Shown here: one piece after another, positions 28,901 through 39,194 of the stretch
Layout: each line of letters begins with the position of its first letter
Numbering within the stretch: the stretch's first letter is position 1
Assembly (NCBI GenBank): GCA_030407005.1
Contig: JAUDYN010000008.1
Coordinates: 2,170,001 to 2,234,000, forward strand
Direction of reading: 5' to 3'
From: Desarmillaria ectypa
Lineage: Eukaryota; Basidiomycota; Agaricomycetes; Agaricales; Physalacriaceae
DNA: 64,000 bases
Made by a program: the position numbers and the translations under genes
Notes under the pieces: generated by a model
Told to the model about the DNA's origin: nothing
Database searches by the model: none
What the model saw: only the letters and a program-made list of their open reading frames with translations

Positions 28901-29135
28901 TCTGGAGATAAGGACGTCAGTCAACCTCGACGCGTGCGCAATTGCTAGATGTGCTCGCCTTGTCGAACTGAACGCGTTCCTTGCGCCTAAAAAAGCAAAA
29001 ACAACAGTGAGTCACAGCAGCGACGCGCTACGACGCGTAGAAGAAACGAACCCGTCTGTAAAGGAAAAAAAAACGATGAGACACTGTGTACATCGCAAGG
29101 GTAGACGACGTACCTCTCTTAAAGACATAGGCCAT
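25935..29135 (-). CDS. RNR1: Ribonucleoside-diphosphate reductase large subunit
   Basis: It reduces ribonucleotides to deoxyribonucleotides with the small subunit. Exons 1-3 are 22, 4 and 28 nt (29114-29135, 29051-29054, 28959-28986) and encode [18 protein letters not shown], the start of the ATP cone. The intron after exon 3 (28902-28958) begins with GC. Further landmarks are [58 protein letters not shown] (active-site Cys), [11 protein letters not shown] (NxCxE radical site), [52 protein letters not shown] and [20 protein letters not shown]. The C-terminal Ser/Pro-rich linker ends in the redox tail CVMCSG (CxxC). ACGCGT boxes lie upstream. The length and all catalytic motifs look normal. 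Confidence 0.95.
29033..29038. promoter_or_regulatory. MCB box ACGCGT inside RNR1 intron 2
   Basis: An ACGCGT copy within the second intron, about 100 bp inside the gene, next to ACGCGC at about 29023. It may be part of the same regulatory cluster. Confidence 0.3.
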
Positions 29136-29250
29136 AGTGTTGAACAGCGTAGAAGGTCAATACAGTCAGAAAGATGAGTGGGGATTGCAGGGGAGGAAGT
29201 GGGAGATAGAGGGACAGGTGGTGGTAGAGAGACAAGGGCCGCTGAAAAAA

Positions 29251-29256
29251 ACGCGT
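29251..29256. promoter_or_regulatory. MCB box ACGCGT upstream of RNR1
   Basis: A palindromic MluI cell-cycle box 116 bp upstream of the RNR1 start. In yeasts, MBF binds ACGCGT to drive G1/S expression of RNR genes. Its use here is inferred. Confidence 0.5.
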
Positions 29257-29510
29257 CTATAAATTATGTCTCTGACTAAGCCATCCCGTTTAGGAAATCG
29301 TTGTCCTGATGGCATTCAACATCCACTCGATGGACTCGTCAGACCGTGCCGAGACACTTGTGAATCCAAGATAATAGGTAAATGCATCTAAGAGACCATA
29401 GTCGCGTGTCCCAAAATTTTTCAGAACATCATTCCTCTCTACTAGCTGTTTATACATATTTCAATTAGTGGTCACGAGAATTCAACAAAACGCGCTGTTG
29501 TGCTCTGTCG

Positions 29511-29516
29511 ACGCGT
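29511..29516. promoter_or_regulatory. Second upstream MCB box ACGCGT
   Basis: A second copy about 376 bp upstream of the RNR1 start, with a near match AACGCGC at about 29489. Confidence 0.4.
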
Positions 29517-29559
29517 GATTACGATGGCGCCACTTTACGCCGCCCGTGTCATTCCCATC

Positions 29560-30542
29560 AATCAAATCAGGATATGCGAGTCATCAATTCGGATCCGATG
29601 AAATGTGCCGCAGGTGACTTGCATTGCAAACACTGAGCTCGATGTGCAGCATCGTCTTGCGTTAGGCTACCTATCAAATATCACATCTTGTAGCGCATGT
29701 CGTGACCGAATATTAATTAAAAACCGACGACCGACACCAATCGACACGACAATTGATGATAGCACGCAATATGTATGAGTTGATATTCGGCACGAGAATG
29801 AGGAACCAAAGAAATCTCTAATATATTGGGTTATTCACATGGCGAGAGACCGATAAGCCGGCGGAATACAGAATAGCGGGCGTCAAAAAGAGAGGAGTGT
29901 CGAATTTTGGAAAGGATGTGGGTTGTTACGCCTAGGCAGAGAAGGAGACTGTCGTCACAGAGATGCAGCTCGATATTTCTGGATAGGTACAAGGCGATTA
30001 AGGCATAGAAGGGGAGGAATGTGGATACCAGAGAGCCTGGCAGTAGCAGATCAGGATTCAGCACACAGGGAAATCCGAGGACCAGTGCTCTTATTTCCCC
30101 GTGTGACCAACATACAGGGTCCGGAAGACGAGCTGACCTTGACAGTTTTGATTTTAGCAGCACTGGCTGGGTTGATCTGAGATATCAGAAACCGACCGGA
30201 GAGTGCTGAGCTCCTTCAGCTCGGCGCCCATTGAAAATCTGCGTCGTTCAGAGTTAGATCAGTAAAACTGAATAACGGAAGACTGATACCCACGGACTCT
30301 CAATGGTAAAGCCGCTGAATCAGAAACTTGCTGGATTGTAAAGTGCTTCGATCGCTTGAGGATTGCCGGAAAAGTTAAGGTCTCACTGTTCTGGAAATTG
30401 TCAGTGAATTCCAAAACCCCACGAAGCGCGATGTTTGGGCATAATTATCCTCGTTTCCATAGGGTAAAATAACGGTCTGCCATTCAATAGGAATAGTTTG
30501 ATACACAAGGTGAAGCGTACTCATCACACGGGCACTGCATCA
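29560..30542. other. Gene-poor region upstream of RNR1
   Basis: No intact gene. It contains the first copy of a diverged direct repeat (29885-30180). Overlapping ORFs of 110 codons (minus) and 85 codons (plus) fall in that repeat and have no recognisable motif. Confidence 0.4.
29885..30180. repeat. Direct repeat, copy A
   Basis: About 300 bp similar to 31210-31492. Shared blocks include GTCAAAAAGAGAGGAGT, ACAGGGAAATC, GAGGACCA and TGCTCTTATTTCCCCGTG, with AGTTTTGATTTTAGCA and CACTGGCTGGG near the right end. Its identity is unknown. Confidence 0.7.
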
Positions 30543-30797
30543 TCAGCCATCAAACATCTTTAACCTATCCTTGAGCCAGTCATACAACTGCCTCCCCTTC
30601 TGCTCATCTTGAGATGCAGGATTAGGCGTCCCAAGGCGGGCCTAGGGAATGAGGTACTAGAGCACTGTTTATTATCCCACGCCCGTGTTTCCTCCAGTAA
30701 TGATGACAACTTTTCCAGACAGGCCAGGGATTTGGTCGATGGAGAAATTCGACTGGGGCGGCCATGTATGGGTGATAAATGACTGTATTCCGCCCAT
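30543..30797 (-). pseudogene. Collapsed short-chain dehydrogenase pseudogene
   Basis: The N-terminus of an NAD(P)-binding SDR is clear: MGGIQSFITHTWPPQSNFSI, then IPGLSGKVVIITGGNTGVG (Rossmann TGxxxGxG), followed at once by a stop. Some 30 bases further on, the typical SDR C-terminus resumes: YLIP-stop-ARLGTPNPASQDEQKGRQ and LYDWLKDRLKMFDG. The central region of about 200 residues, including the YxxxK site, is deleted. A TAG stands where Trp is expected. The gene is dead. Confidence 0.75.
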
Positions 30798-31959
30798 GCT
30801 GCGGAGAAAGGAACAAAGAAAGCGTGAGATTTTAGCGCCAGTCATTTTATTTTTCTGGGCCGTTGCAGAATCGTCGACCCTCGAAAGCCACTGTTGGATG
30901 GAGTTAGGTACGCAAAGTGAAACAGTAGTAACCAGTGATCTCGGTATCTACCATGTTCCCACGCTCTGACCACACTCGCGCACCTGAAGTTACTATCCTT
31001 TTGTGTCTGTTCGTCTATCGAATTTCGTTGCTACTCATTATAACTACTACCTCCCCATCTTATGGGAGTGCTGGACACCACCAGAGATTTTATGGAGAGC
31101 GTTGCTGAGGATGATTTTAATTGCAGCGACGCTTTTCGATGTCATTGTCGAGAAAAGGAAACTAGACTGGGCACGTCGCGTGTATAGAATTCACATGAGC
31201 CGATAGCCAGCACATGTCAAAAAGAGAGGAGTCGAGTTTTGGAAGGAAATCAAGTGTGATTAAGTCCAAGGGAGGGAGGTTGTCATTGGTGGGTATTGAG
31301 GAATGGGTATACCGGGGGAGGGATGTGGATGGAAGGAACATGGGTAGAATCCGACCAGCACATTACGAGCCGCACAGGGAAATCTGAGGACCAATGCTCT
31401 TATTTCCCCGTGGCCAACATACGGTATCTGGATTGCTACCTGAGCCTGATAGTTTTGATTTTAGCATCACTGGCTGGGCCGATCTAAGACACTGTCAAGT
31501 AGGGGTAGCTCGATCGCTATGAATAGGTCAAGTATAAAGGTAAATAATGAGACACGATGCTCACACAGCGACAGTACTCAATAGAAAAATCTAAGAGTCC
31601 TTCATTTTTCCCGGACCTGGGGGGGAGGGTTCAAATAAGACCGGATCCGAGGCAATGAAAAAGACGAGCTCGATTCGGAACATCATCTCGAATGACTGTA
31701 CCAGCGACCTTGATTGCGGTACGGGAGGTAGCTCGCTATATTTATGCAGGTAGCATCAATGATTCCAATGTTCCGCCTTTTGTTCACAGTTGGTGACAAC
31801 CGGAATTTGAAAAAAGGTCTTGTATACGAAGAAAACACAATCACGAGCGTCGAGCACTGACCTAAGTCGTATTACATATGAAATATACATTACACATTAC
31901 GTCTTCGTTTCCCGATATCCTAGTCCGTATACGCCACAGAGAAGAAGAAAGCAAAGGAA
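30798..31959. other. Gene-poor region
   Basis: It contains direct repeat copy B and no gene I can support. Short ORFs (30685-30969, 31003-31206 plus) lack motifs. Confidence 0.4.
31210..31492. repeat. Direct repeat, copy B
   Basis: Diverged partner of 29885-30180, in the same orientation, 1.3 kb away. Conservation is strongest at about 31365-31480, including ACAGGGAAATCTGAGGACCA, CTCTTATTTCCCCGTG and AGTTTTGATTTTAGCATCAC. Confidence 0.7.
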
Positions 31960-34754
31960 CTATGAAATGGATGCAAACTTTCGTTTCTTGTGCCTCGGTT
32001 CCGGTCCAGCAGCGTCCGGTCCTTCATCCTCATCAACCCCCCACAAATCAAACCCCTCCATCTCACCCTGATCTTCCTCCTTAATGCCGTACCTATTCGT
32101 CACCACCTCTACTAACTTGTCATATTTCAAAGGTATTCTCCGATGCCTCTCTCCGATAGCATCTAATGCCTTCAGATGTGATCTTACAGCCATTAGGACG
32201 CGTCTTGACGTTTCAGAACGCGGCTCATAGTCATCGATAGCTTCAGACAAATGTGCTCTCTGAGCAGTGATATTGAGATACTCCAAAATATCTTGCTGCT
32301 GTCTCGTTATACGCTCCGAAGTGATTTGGCGCTTGAGTGCTAGAATCATAGATGAGATACAAAGAGGTGTCTAATGTCACGACCGTACCATCAATTTTGC
32401 GTTTGTAGCGAGTCGTCATCATAAAGTTATCATTTCGCAGCTTCTGAATCTCATCTGATGAACAGTCTATTCAACCTCGGATAACGTAAAGATCGAAGAG
32501 ACCGTACCTTTGAGCGTATCTTCCTGGTGTGAATCCCCATGCAGAGATTCTAGATCTATTTTTCAATGAGGACACGAGAGATATTAGTTGCGTGCGCATG
32601 ATCAAACCTTCAACCTCCTCTCCAACACTTCCATATCTTTGAAGACTTGTATGCTCCGCTTCTATAGAATGTCCACTTCCTGATGCTGGATCCAAAGAAG
32701 ACATGAGTATGTCAGCCCCGGCATTCAGCTTAAGATGATGATCTTACATTGCAATGTTGTGTCCATTTCGATCTGCTGACCACCCGTGACTTCAACACCT
32801 GAATATACATGAAGACCGAGCCACAGGAGAACCGTAACTGGCACGTACCTGACATCTCTACCGACGATTGAACTCAAGCGCAGAGTCAACACTTATTGCA
32901 GACGGGCGAACTGAAGCCTCACCTGCAGCCTCCGACACCTGACGCTCCTGGCATGTCTTCTTTGGGCGTTGAGCACCTTTACAAACCAGCATGAGGGGGG
33001 GTTTTCATTTACAATCGACAGGCACAAACCTTCTAGTTTGTTCTTTAACACTGCGAGTTCCTGCTGATACTCTAAAACCGGATCAGTCGAACGAAATACT
33101 AAGAGGATGTAACCCACCCAGCGACTGCTGCTGCATTTCGCTTTGCAGGGTAGTTATCGTCGTAGTGGCAACTAGAAACCTATCACATAAACTCGATTTA
33201 TGCGAAGGAACAAACGAACCTGCAAGCTCTGAGTCTTTATTTTTCAGATCCTTTCCCAGTAAGGATAACTCGGTCCGTAAATTTGCTGCGGTGGTATTTG
33301 CAGCTTATTTGTTGTTAAGCTAGCTGTGACAGCAGAGAAATTGATAAATATACCAGAAAGTGTAGCTTCCTTCTCTTCCAAGTCATATCTCAATGCTGAG
33401 CAAGGTGATCAGGTCTAGTGCTGCGGATAACATTTGAACATGGATATCACCTGTAATTTTCTCATCTACTGTTAGTTTCTGAGCATTGAGAAGGTTGTGA
33501 CACTCTATCCGGGATTAGCACACAGCAAAATATAATTCGAAGACGTGTGCTTGCCGGCCAGCTTCTCTCGCAGTTTTGTTTTCAGCGCGTGCAACAGCTT
33601 TTCTCGAGCTGAAGATCACAAATGAGGCGCCTTTCCCCCCGAAGACGTGTATAGCCTACCTTCAAGGCGTTCCTTCAATTTCATGTTCCCACAAGCCTGT
33701 TCATATATTTTTAGCATTTCAAGGTAATCATCTTCCTGAGGATCCTCAAGCTTTAGCGTGTTCATAAATTAGCACCTCCCAGTATGAAACTCGACGTACC
33801 AACTCTAGTGGAGTAACATCCGCCGGTGCTTCAGATGTACGCGTAACAGAAGACTGACGTGGAGAAGTAGAGGAACCGTTATCAGAGCTCAGCCGGGGTA
33901 TTTTGAGAGTCAGTGATCGAGCCGGTGTCGTATCCTTATTGGCATTAAAATGAGTTGGGAGCTTTTCGGGCTTCGGTGCTCTTTGGGCGGGAATCGGGGT
34001 TTTAGAAGGTGTGAGGTATGGACTTGGCAGCGCCGAAGCATGTTCCCTGCGTTCTGCAGTTATTTGCTCCTTTAAATGCACTGCACGGCTAGTGAGGAGT
34101 TGAACGATGTGGTCGAATTTCCCTGTGTCGCCTGTCTCTTCCAGAAGGGTCTCATGATCGAGTCGAACGTTCGGCTAATGACAATTCATCAACTTTCATT
34201 TCGCTGAACTATAAGGGGACTCACCATTAGGATTGCATGAATCCAATAAAATATTGCATATTTAATCTCCCGGTTATCGGTGTCGAAGACGGCCTGCATC
34301 ACCAGAAAATCTTCGGTCTTGCGCATAGAGCGCTTCAAAAACGCTGAAACAGCTGTAAGCTTATGTTCTTCGATGAGTCTATCGTAGAACCCGTGGGTAC
34401 TAGAACGACTCTTTCTCCCTTGATGGCCACCGCTGAGAGCATATTCTATTGTGGAGACACCCGATTCGAAATCCGCCATGGTGGCGAGAGACGATACGGT
34501 AAGGGCCAGATTGCGCTGTACATCGCCATTTCCAAGTCTGGAAAACATAAAATGCTGCAAGCGATTTGCTATGAGTAGATTGCTCACCTCGACGACGCGA
34601 TATACGCGCAAATGGCCGCCAACGCAACTGTGCCAAGACCGGAAACATTTGGATCGGATTTGACTAGACGGTAAATTTCTCTGGCTTTGTCTCTTGTCTC
34701 CTGAATATCGCAAATGTTATCAAAGCGACCAAGGTCTTCATCTTCAGAGGCCAT
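31960..34754 (-). CDS. Uncharacterised coiled-coil protein
   Basis: A long minus gene with many short exons. I chose the ATG at 34754 (MASEDEDLGRFDNICDIQET), since the frame extends upstream only through a non-ATG codon. The N-terminal part is helical (AREIYRLVKSDPNVSGLGTV, ALAAICAYIASSRLGNGDVQ, LTVSSLATMADFESGVSTIE). A Pro/Ser/Thr-rich stretch follows (SALPSPYLTPSKTPIPAQRA). Small exons then read like a coiled coil (EDDYLEMLKIYEQACGNMKL, YQQELAVLKNKLEG). The C-terminal exon has ITRQQQDILEYLNITAQRAH and SRRVLMAVRSHLKALDAIGE and ends in basic KKRKFASIS. I do not recognise the family. Exon edges in the middle are poorly fixed. Confidence 0.6.
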
Positions 34755-35153
34755 TGGAGATCTTGGGAATGGCAGTAGAGGTGCCAACGAGGACAAAATT
34801 CAACGCTGCCGGGCCGGGAAACAGCGTCGCGGCAATGCGTGCCTGGCTAGAGCCTTCTAAAACAGCTCTAAAGGTAATTGTAGCAAGGTAAAGAGGTACT
34901 AACCATCATATCATAAAAATAATCGAGCCCAACGAGAACGGAATACACAGGAACGAATAAAGATAGACAAATCCTACTTGATACCTAAATATTACCGCCA
35001 GATCTGGCGTCAGAAGAGAGTGTAGCCCATGTCAAGACATGGAACAGGGAATACAATATACATAAGATAGTCTTCAATAATAATGCGGAAACTAAGTCAG
35101 GACGACACATCAAAGCACAGCAATCGATTTTGTTCACCAGACAGCGTAGCGTA
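34755..35153. other. Intergenic region between coiled-coil gene and SNF5
   Basis: 399 bp with the upstream region of the coiled-coil gene and the 3' end of SNF5. Nothing else is seen. Confidence 0.4.
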
Positions 35154-36931
35154 TCACCGCCGTCTACTCCGCGTAGAACTCTGGAACTTGCTCGTCTCTC
35201 TCCTCAACCTTCTGGTCGCTCTTTCACGCTCGATCTCTCTTCTCTCCACCTCCTCTGCCGACAATTCCTCAAACCTAGTAGCAAATTCCTGCGCATCAGC
35301 CCAGTCTCGCCATACGCTCTGCAAAACCTTTGGTCGATTACCGCCCCATCCAATGTTTAACCCTGTCTTGTCCTTCACGACCCCGGATTTGTCGATAACA
35401 TCCCCGATCACGCCCCATTCGGCCGCGTCCTTTTTGTGCCGAATGAGCTCTTCGTGGATGGCATGAGCGACTAGAGGAACTGCTTCTCCGGATAATCCGA
35501 GGTCTGCACAGAGCTGAGTGGAAAACGCTTCGGGCGTTAGCGGCGAAAGGAGGTCCCACTCTATGTGGTCCAAAAGGTGGTGTGTGGCAATTTGCACATC
35601 GATCTACGGAGGACAATCAGGGAGACAGTCGAAAGATAGCAAAAAGAACATACACTGAGAATAACGCGACATTCTGCGACCTCCTCACTGCTGTCTTCTT
35701 CGCCATTCACTGCTCCGTCAATACCCAAATCCATCGTAGCAATACCCTCATGGTCTTCCAGCTGAGCTTTTATTTGATTTGCCACCGTCTCAGCCCAGGG
35801 AACGATCGGTAGATCAAGATCATTACAAAAAGTCTTTGCGAAAGTCTCTGGCCTGACGATGTTCTCGTAAAGATTCCACACAAAACAATCTCGTATTCGA
35901 TGCGTCTCGGTCTCAAACTCAACACGTATAGGCACCAAAGATGAGCGTCTTTCTGAGTGAGTGGCCATGACGTCTGGAGACGCGTAGGTGTGGGGCGTAG
36001 GATAAAATGGGCGGGCTATTATGTACCGAAAAGGCGGAACTTGGCCTAGATAGCTCTGGTCGAGCTCAGTCTTTTCCGGTAGTGATGGCGGAGGCGGAGG
36101 AGGTGTAGACTGCTGGCGTATGGTAGTGACGCCCGTTGTTGAATTGAACACGGACATCCCGGCGTTCATCCGTGCCCTAGTGGTGCCCTGCTGCCGGATC
36201 GCTGTCCTCGTTCCTCCACTTGCTATAAAATCAGAGTCGTCGGAATCGAGCGCACCGGCGTCAGGAAGGTCGTCGCCGGAACCTGGGTCGGCGTAGTTTA
36301 CTACACCGCCGCGTCGTGTGGCAGCTCTTGTGCTCGTTGGAGCCATATTGGATGAGGACGATGCAAGAATAGGCTGCATTAGTAGCGTTGCACCCGTCTT
36401 TAGCCGTGAAGAGTAGGTAGATACTAAGGCCTGCGGTGTAGTCGGTAGTATTGACCTGGGCGGGTTTGGCGGTGGTGGAGCTTGTATCACTGCTGGCTGT
36501 ACTGGCGGCTGAGGAGCAGCCTGTTGATAGACTATCTGCGGTGTATATGCCGTCGTTGGAGTAGGCACATTGGTGAGATTCGTCGACCGGTTCGCTCCCC
36601 TGGCCCGTGTACTTCTGGCGCCGGTCGCGGCATTTTTGGGAGGGGGTGTCGCTGTCGTCGTCCACGCATGAAGATTCTTGACATATGCTACCTAGAGCAT
36701 TAGAATAGACATAAGGGTCGAATTAAGGGTATGTTCACCTTTTGAGACCGTTTGCGGGAGCTGCGGCGTCGGTGCATAAGTCCGGGCAGCCGTCGACAGC
36801 TGAAACCCAGGTCGTCAGTAAAGATTTCTTCGGATAGATAGCTGATGCACCTGGTTTATCGTCTGCCCCAGCTGTAGGTCAGACATGTTGCCGAACGACG
36901 TCGGAAACGTCGTATTCTGATTGTCAGCCAT
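35154..36931 (-). CDS. SNF5/SMARCB1/SFH1 chromatin-remodelling subunit
   Basis: A core subunit of SWI/SNF or RSC remodellers. Exon 1 starts MADNQNTTFPTSFGNMSDLQ. Short exons lead to a Pro/Gln/Thr-rich N-terminal region (QAAPQPPVQPAVIQAPPPP). The conserved region begins at PPFRYIIARPFYPTPHTY. The SNF5 domain has two repeats: LVPIRVEFETETHRIRDCFV with ENIVRPETFAKTFCNDLDLP, and LDHIEWDLLSPLTPEAFSTQ with LCADLGLSGEAVPLVAHAIH. The intron between them uses GTATGT...CGTAG. The C-terminus is Arg-rich (RREIERERATRRLRRE, ending SRRR), with no GATA finger. Whether it is the SWI/SNF (Snf5) or RSC (Sfh1) paralogue cannot be settled here. The gene is 57 bp from a divergent DNA polymerase X gene. Confidence 0.88.
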
Positions 36932-36963
36932 GGTGGTCGTCGCCAAATTGAAAGTCACGAAAA

Positions 36964-36969
36964 ACGCGT
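36964..36969. promoter_or_regulatory. MCB box ACGCGT in SNF5/PolX bidirectional promoter
   Basis: ACGCGT in the 57 bp between two divergent start codons (36931 and 36989). A CRE half-site TGACGTCC follows at about 36981. Confidence 0.45.
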
Positions 36970-36988
36970 CAGTCACGACGTGACGTCC

Positions 36989-38742
36989 ATGCTTTCACGG
37001 TCACCATATTTTTTCCGTCTTCGACCACCACTACTGCGACTATTTCTTCGACATAATTCTACTCAAGGACACAACGATGCTATCATCAAAATGCTCATCG
37101 AGAGTGCGCTTGTTTCTCTGACCGATAGTTCCGACGCTAATTTTTTTTTACAGATAGAGAAAAGGAACGAAAAAATCCTGCGAGCGACGACCAGAAACTA
37201 CGCGCTTTCGACAAGGCTATCGCCGTGTTGAAGTCAATAGACTTTCCAATAAGATCTGAATCAGATGCTCTCAAGGTCAGCTATCAATGAATGAGTCCTG
37301 CCGGCGCCTTATATCTCTCTAGTTGATGCGCTTGGGTGATCGCGGTGAGCTGGGGAAGAAGGAATCTGTGGATGAAGAAATTCCATCTAAGGTGAGCAGC
37401 GAGATTACAATCCTACTCCTTGTTTTAACTTGTCTCTAGGAAGCGGACGAGCTCATGCTCATCGCACAAGGCAATTCTGCACGGGTTGTAAGTGCTGTGA
37501 TGCAATGTTCCTTCTTCAATGCTGACAGCTATCCCATAAGAACGAAGTTCGCGAAGGTACCAAGAGGGTTGTGCTGAACGAACTTCAGCAAGTTCCTGGC
37601 TTAGGGTGGGTATTGGTGCCCTGTTTCCCAACGACTCCCTGACAATTGCATAGTCCGTACACGGCCAGAAAATTATGTGACGCAGGCTGTACCTCTGCTA
37701 GTGAACTCCACCGTCCAAAATTCCAACAGTTTCTCACTGCCCGCCAGAAGATTCTAGTCGCATATTACACCCACCTTCGCCAGCCTGTCCATCGCAAAGA
37801 GATAGAAACTATCAATGTGCGTCATGATACTCACCACCTTGCCAATATTGAGCTCTTCAGTCTCTCTAGGACTTCATCCGACTACAGTTACCCTCCGATT
37901 TTCAAACAGAGCTCGCTGGGAGTTACCGTCGTAACTTCCCTTTCTCTTCCGAAATTGACCTCATTCTCCTCCATCCAAGTTTCAACATCATACCCCTCCC
38001 CCCACCTCCCGATAAAACACTACGGTTTCCTCGAAAAGGACGAGCAGATAAGGTGTACGGGAAATATGCACAAAAACAGTTCGGATCCAAATCACCTCTC
38101 CTCACCACTGTCATCCCCACGTTGAAAGTCCAAGGACTGATAGCAAAAGAGGTCAAGATGAGCGGGGCAGACAAATGGGATGGAATAGTCAGAGTTCCTG
38201 AGTTTAGTGCGGATGGTCAACCAGAGTCCCTCGAGTCAAGAGTCAGTGCTATAAAACGGAAGGAAGGGAGATATAGACGTTTAACCATCAAGTCAGTTAC
38301 GTCTCATCTCGTCTAAAATGCTTTACTGACTCGGCTTTCCAGTCTTGTCCCGTGGGAATGTCGGGGTCCAGCTCTGCTCGCGCTGACGGGCGACATGGAG
38401 TTCGTGCGGCAAGTGCATGACAGAGCCGACAAGTTGGGACTGTTCCTCGATGGGAATGGACTATGGCGATGGCACGAAAATAAAAATTTCGATGGCGCTA
38501 CACCTATTAAGCGTCGTAGGGGACGTCCACCAAAAGATTCAAAGGCTGACGATGAATCACAGGGTAAATGGGAGCTCGTCACTCGGGGCTCAGAGAAGGA
38601 TATCCTTTCAGAGCTGGGTATGGCTTATGTGGAGCCGTCTAAACGGAATTATTCCTATCTGCTCAGTAAGGCCACCAATAGTAGGTTACCGAAGTTATAC
38701 GGGAGTGTTGTTCGCAAAAAGTGGATGGAAGGCCAGCGGTGA
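36989..38742 (+). CDS. Family X DNA polymerase-like protein with altered catalytic residues
   Basis: The N-terminus MLSRSPYFFRLRPPLLRLFL is Arg-rich and looks like a mitochondrial presequence. A helix-hairpin-helix follows (LQQVPGLGPYTARKLCDAG), then GSYRRNFPFSSEIDLILLHP, the Pol beta palm motif. In pol beta this motif carries two metal-binding Asp (GDMD); here the first is Glu (SEID). The third Asp, expected in RR-L-D-I, is Thr (YRRLTINLVPWE, across an intron with GTCAGT...CCAG). The C-terminal part keeps ALLALTGDMEFVRQVHDRAD and KLGLFLDGNGLWRWHE. A basic AT-hook-like KRRRGRPPKD lies near the end. The fold resembles gap-filling repair polymerases, but catalysis is doubtful. Confidence 0.82.
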
Positions 38743-39194
38743 AGCTCTGGCTCCTCCCGGTGAGAAGTCGCATTGTATCTTGATATCATCCCTGAGGTAT
38801 GTATAGTAGTAGAACGTACTTAAGTAGGCCAATTACTTGGATATTATTAAGGTCGAACGGCGCGCGATAGCATCTTGTGCCGTCTAGTTCAACGATTCGC
38901 TTCTGCGCTAATGAATGCGACTGACATTTGAAGAGCTTGGGCAACCAGAACAAGCGTGTCATAAACAAATTTAGATTTGTTAGACTGAATCGCGCATACC
39001 ATATCTTGCAGTGAAAGAGATTTGCATACCTCCTGACACTTAGTTTATGGCTCGCTGGGCGGATCTATAGCAGGATAAATCTGCTATCCTATGTTCCTTC
39101 GCCGATCTCATGACGGTGAACAGGCCCGGTTCCGGACCGATCGTTGGTGTATGTATCCTTGATTCCAGGACCTTCGACTCTATTTCGCCTCCCC
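38743..39194. other. Intergenic region
   Basis: 452 bp between two plus genes. It holds the SDR promoter; no gene is recognised. Confidence 0.4.
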
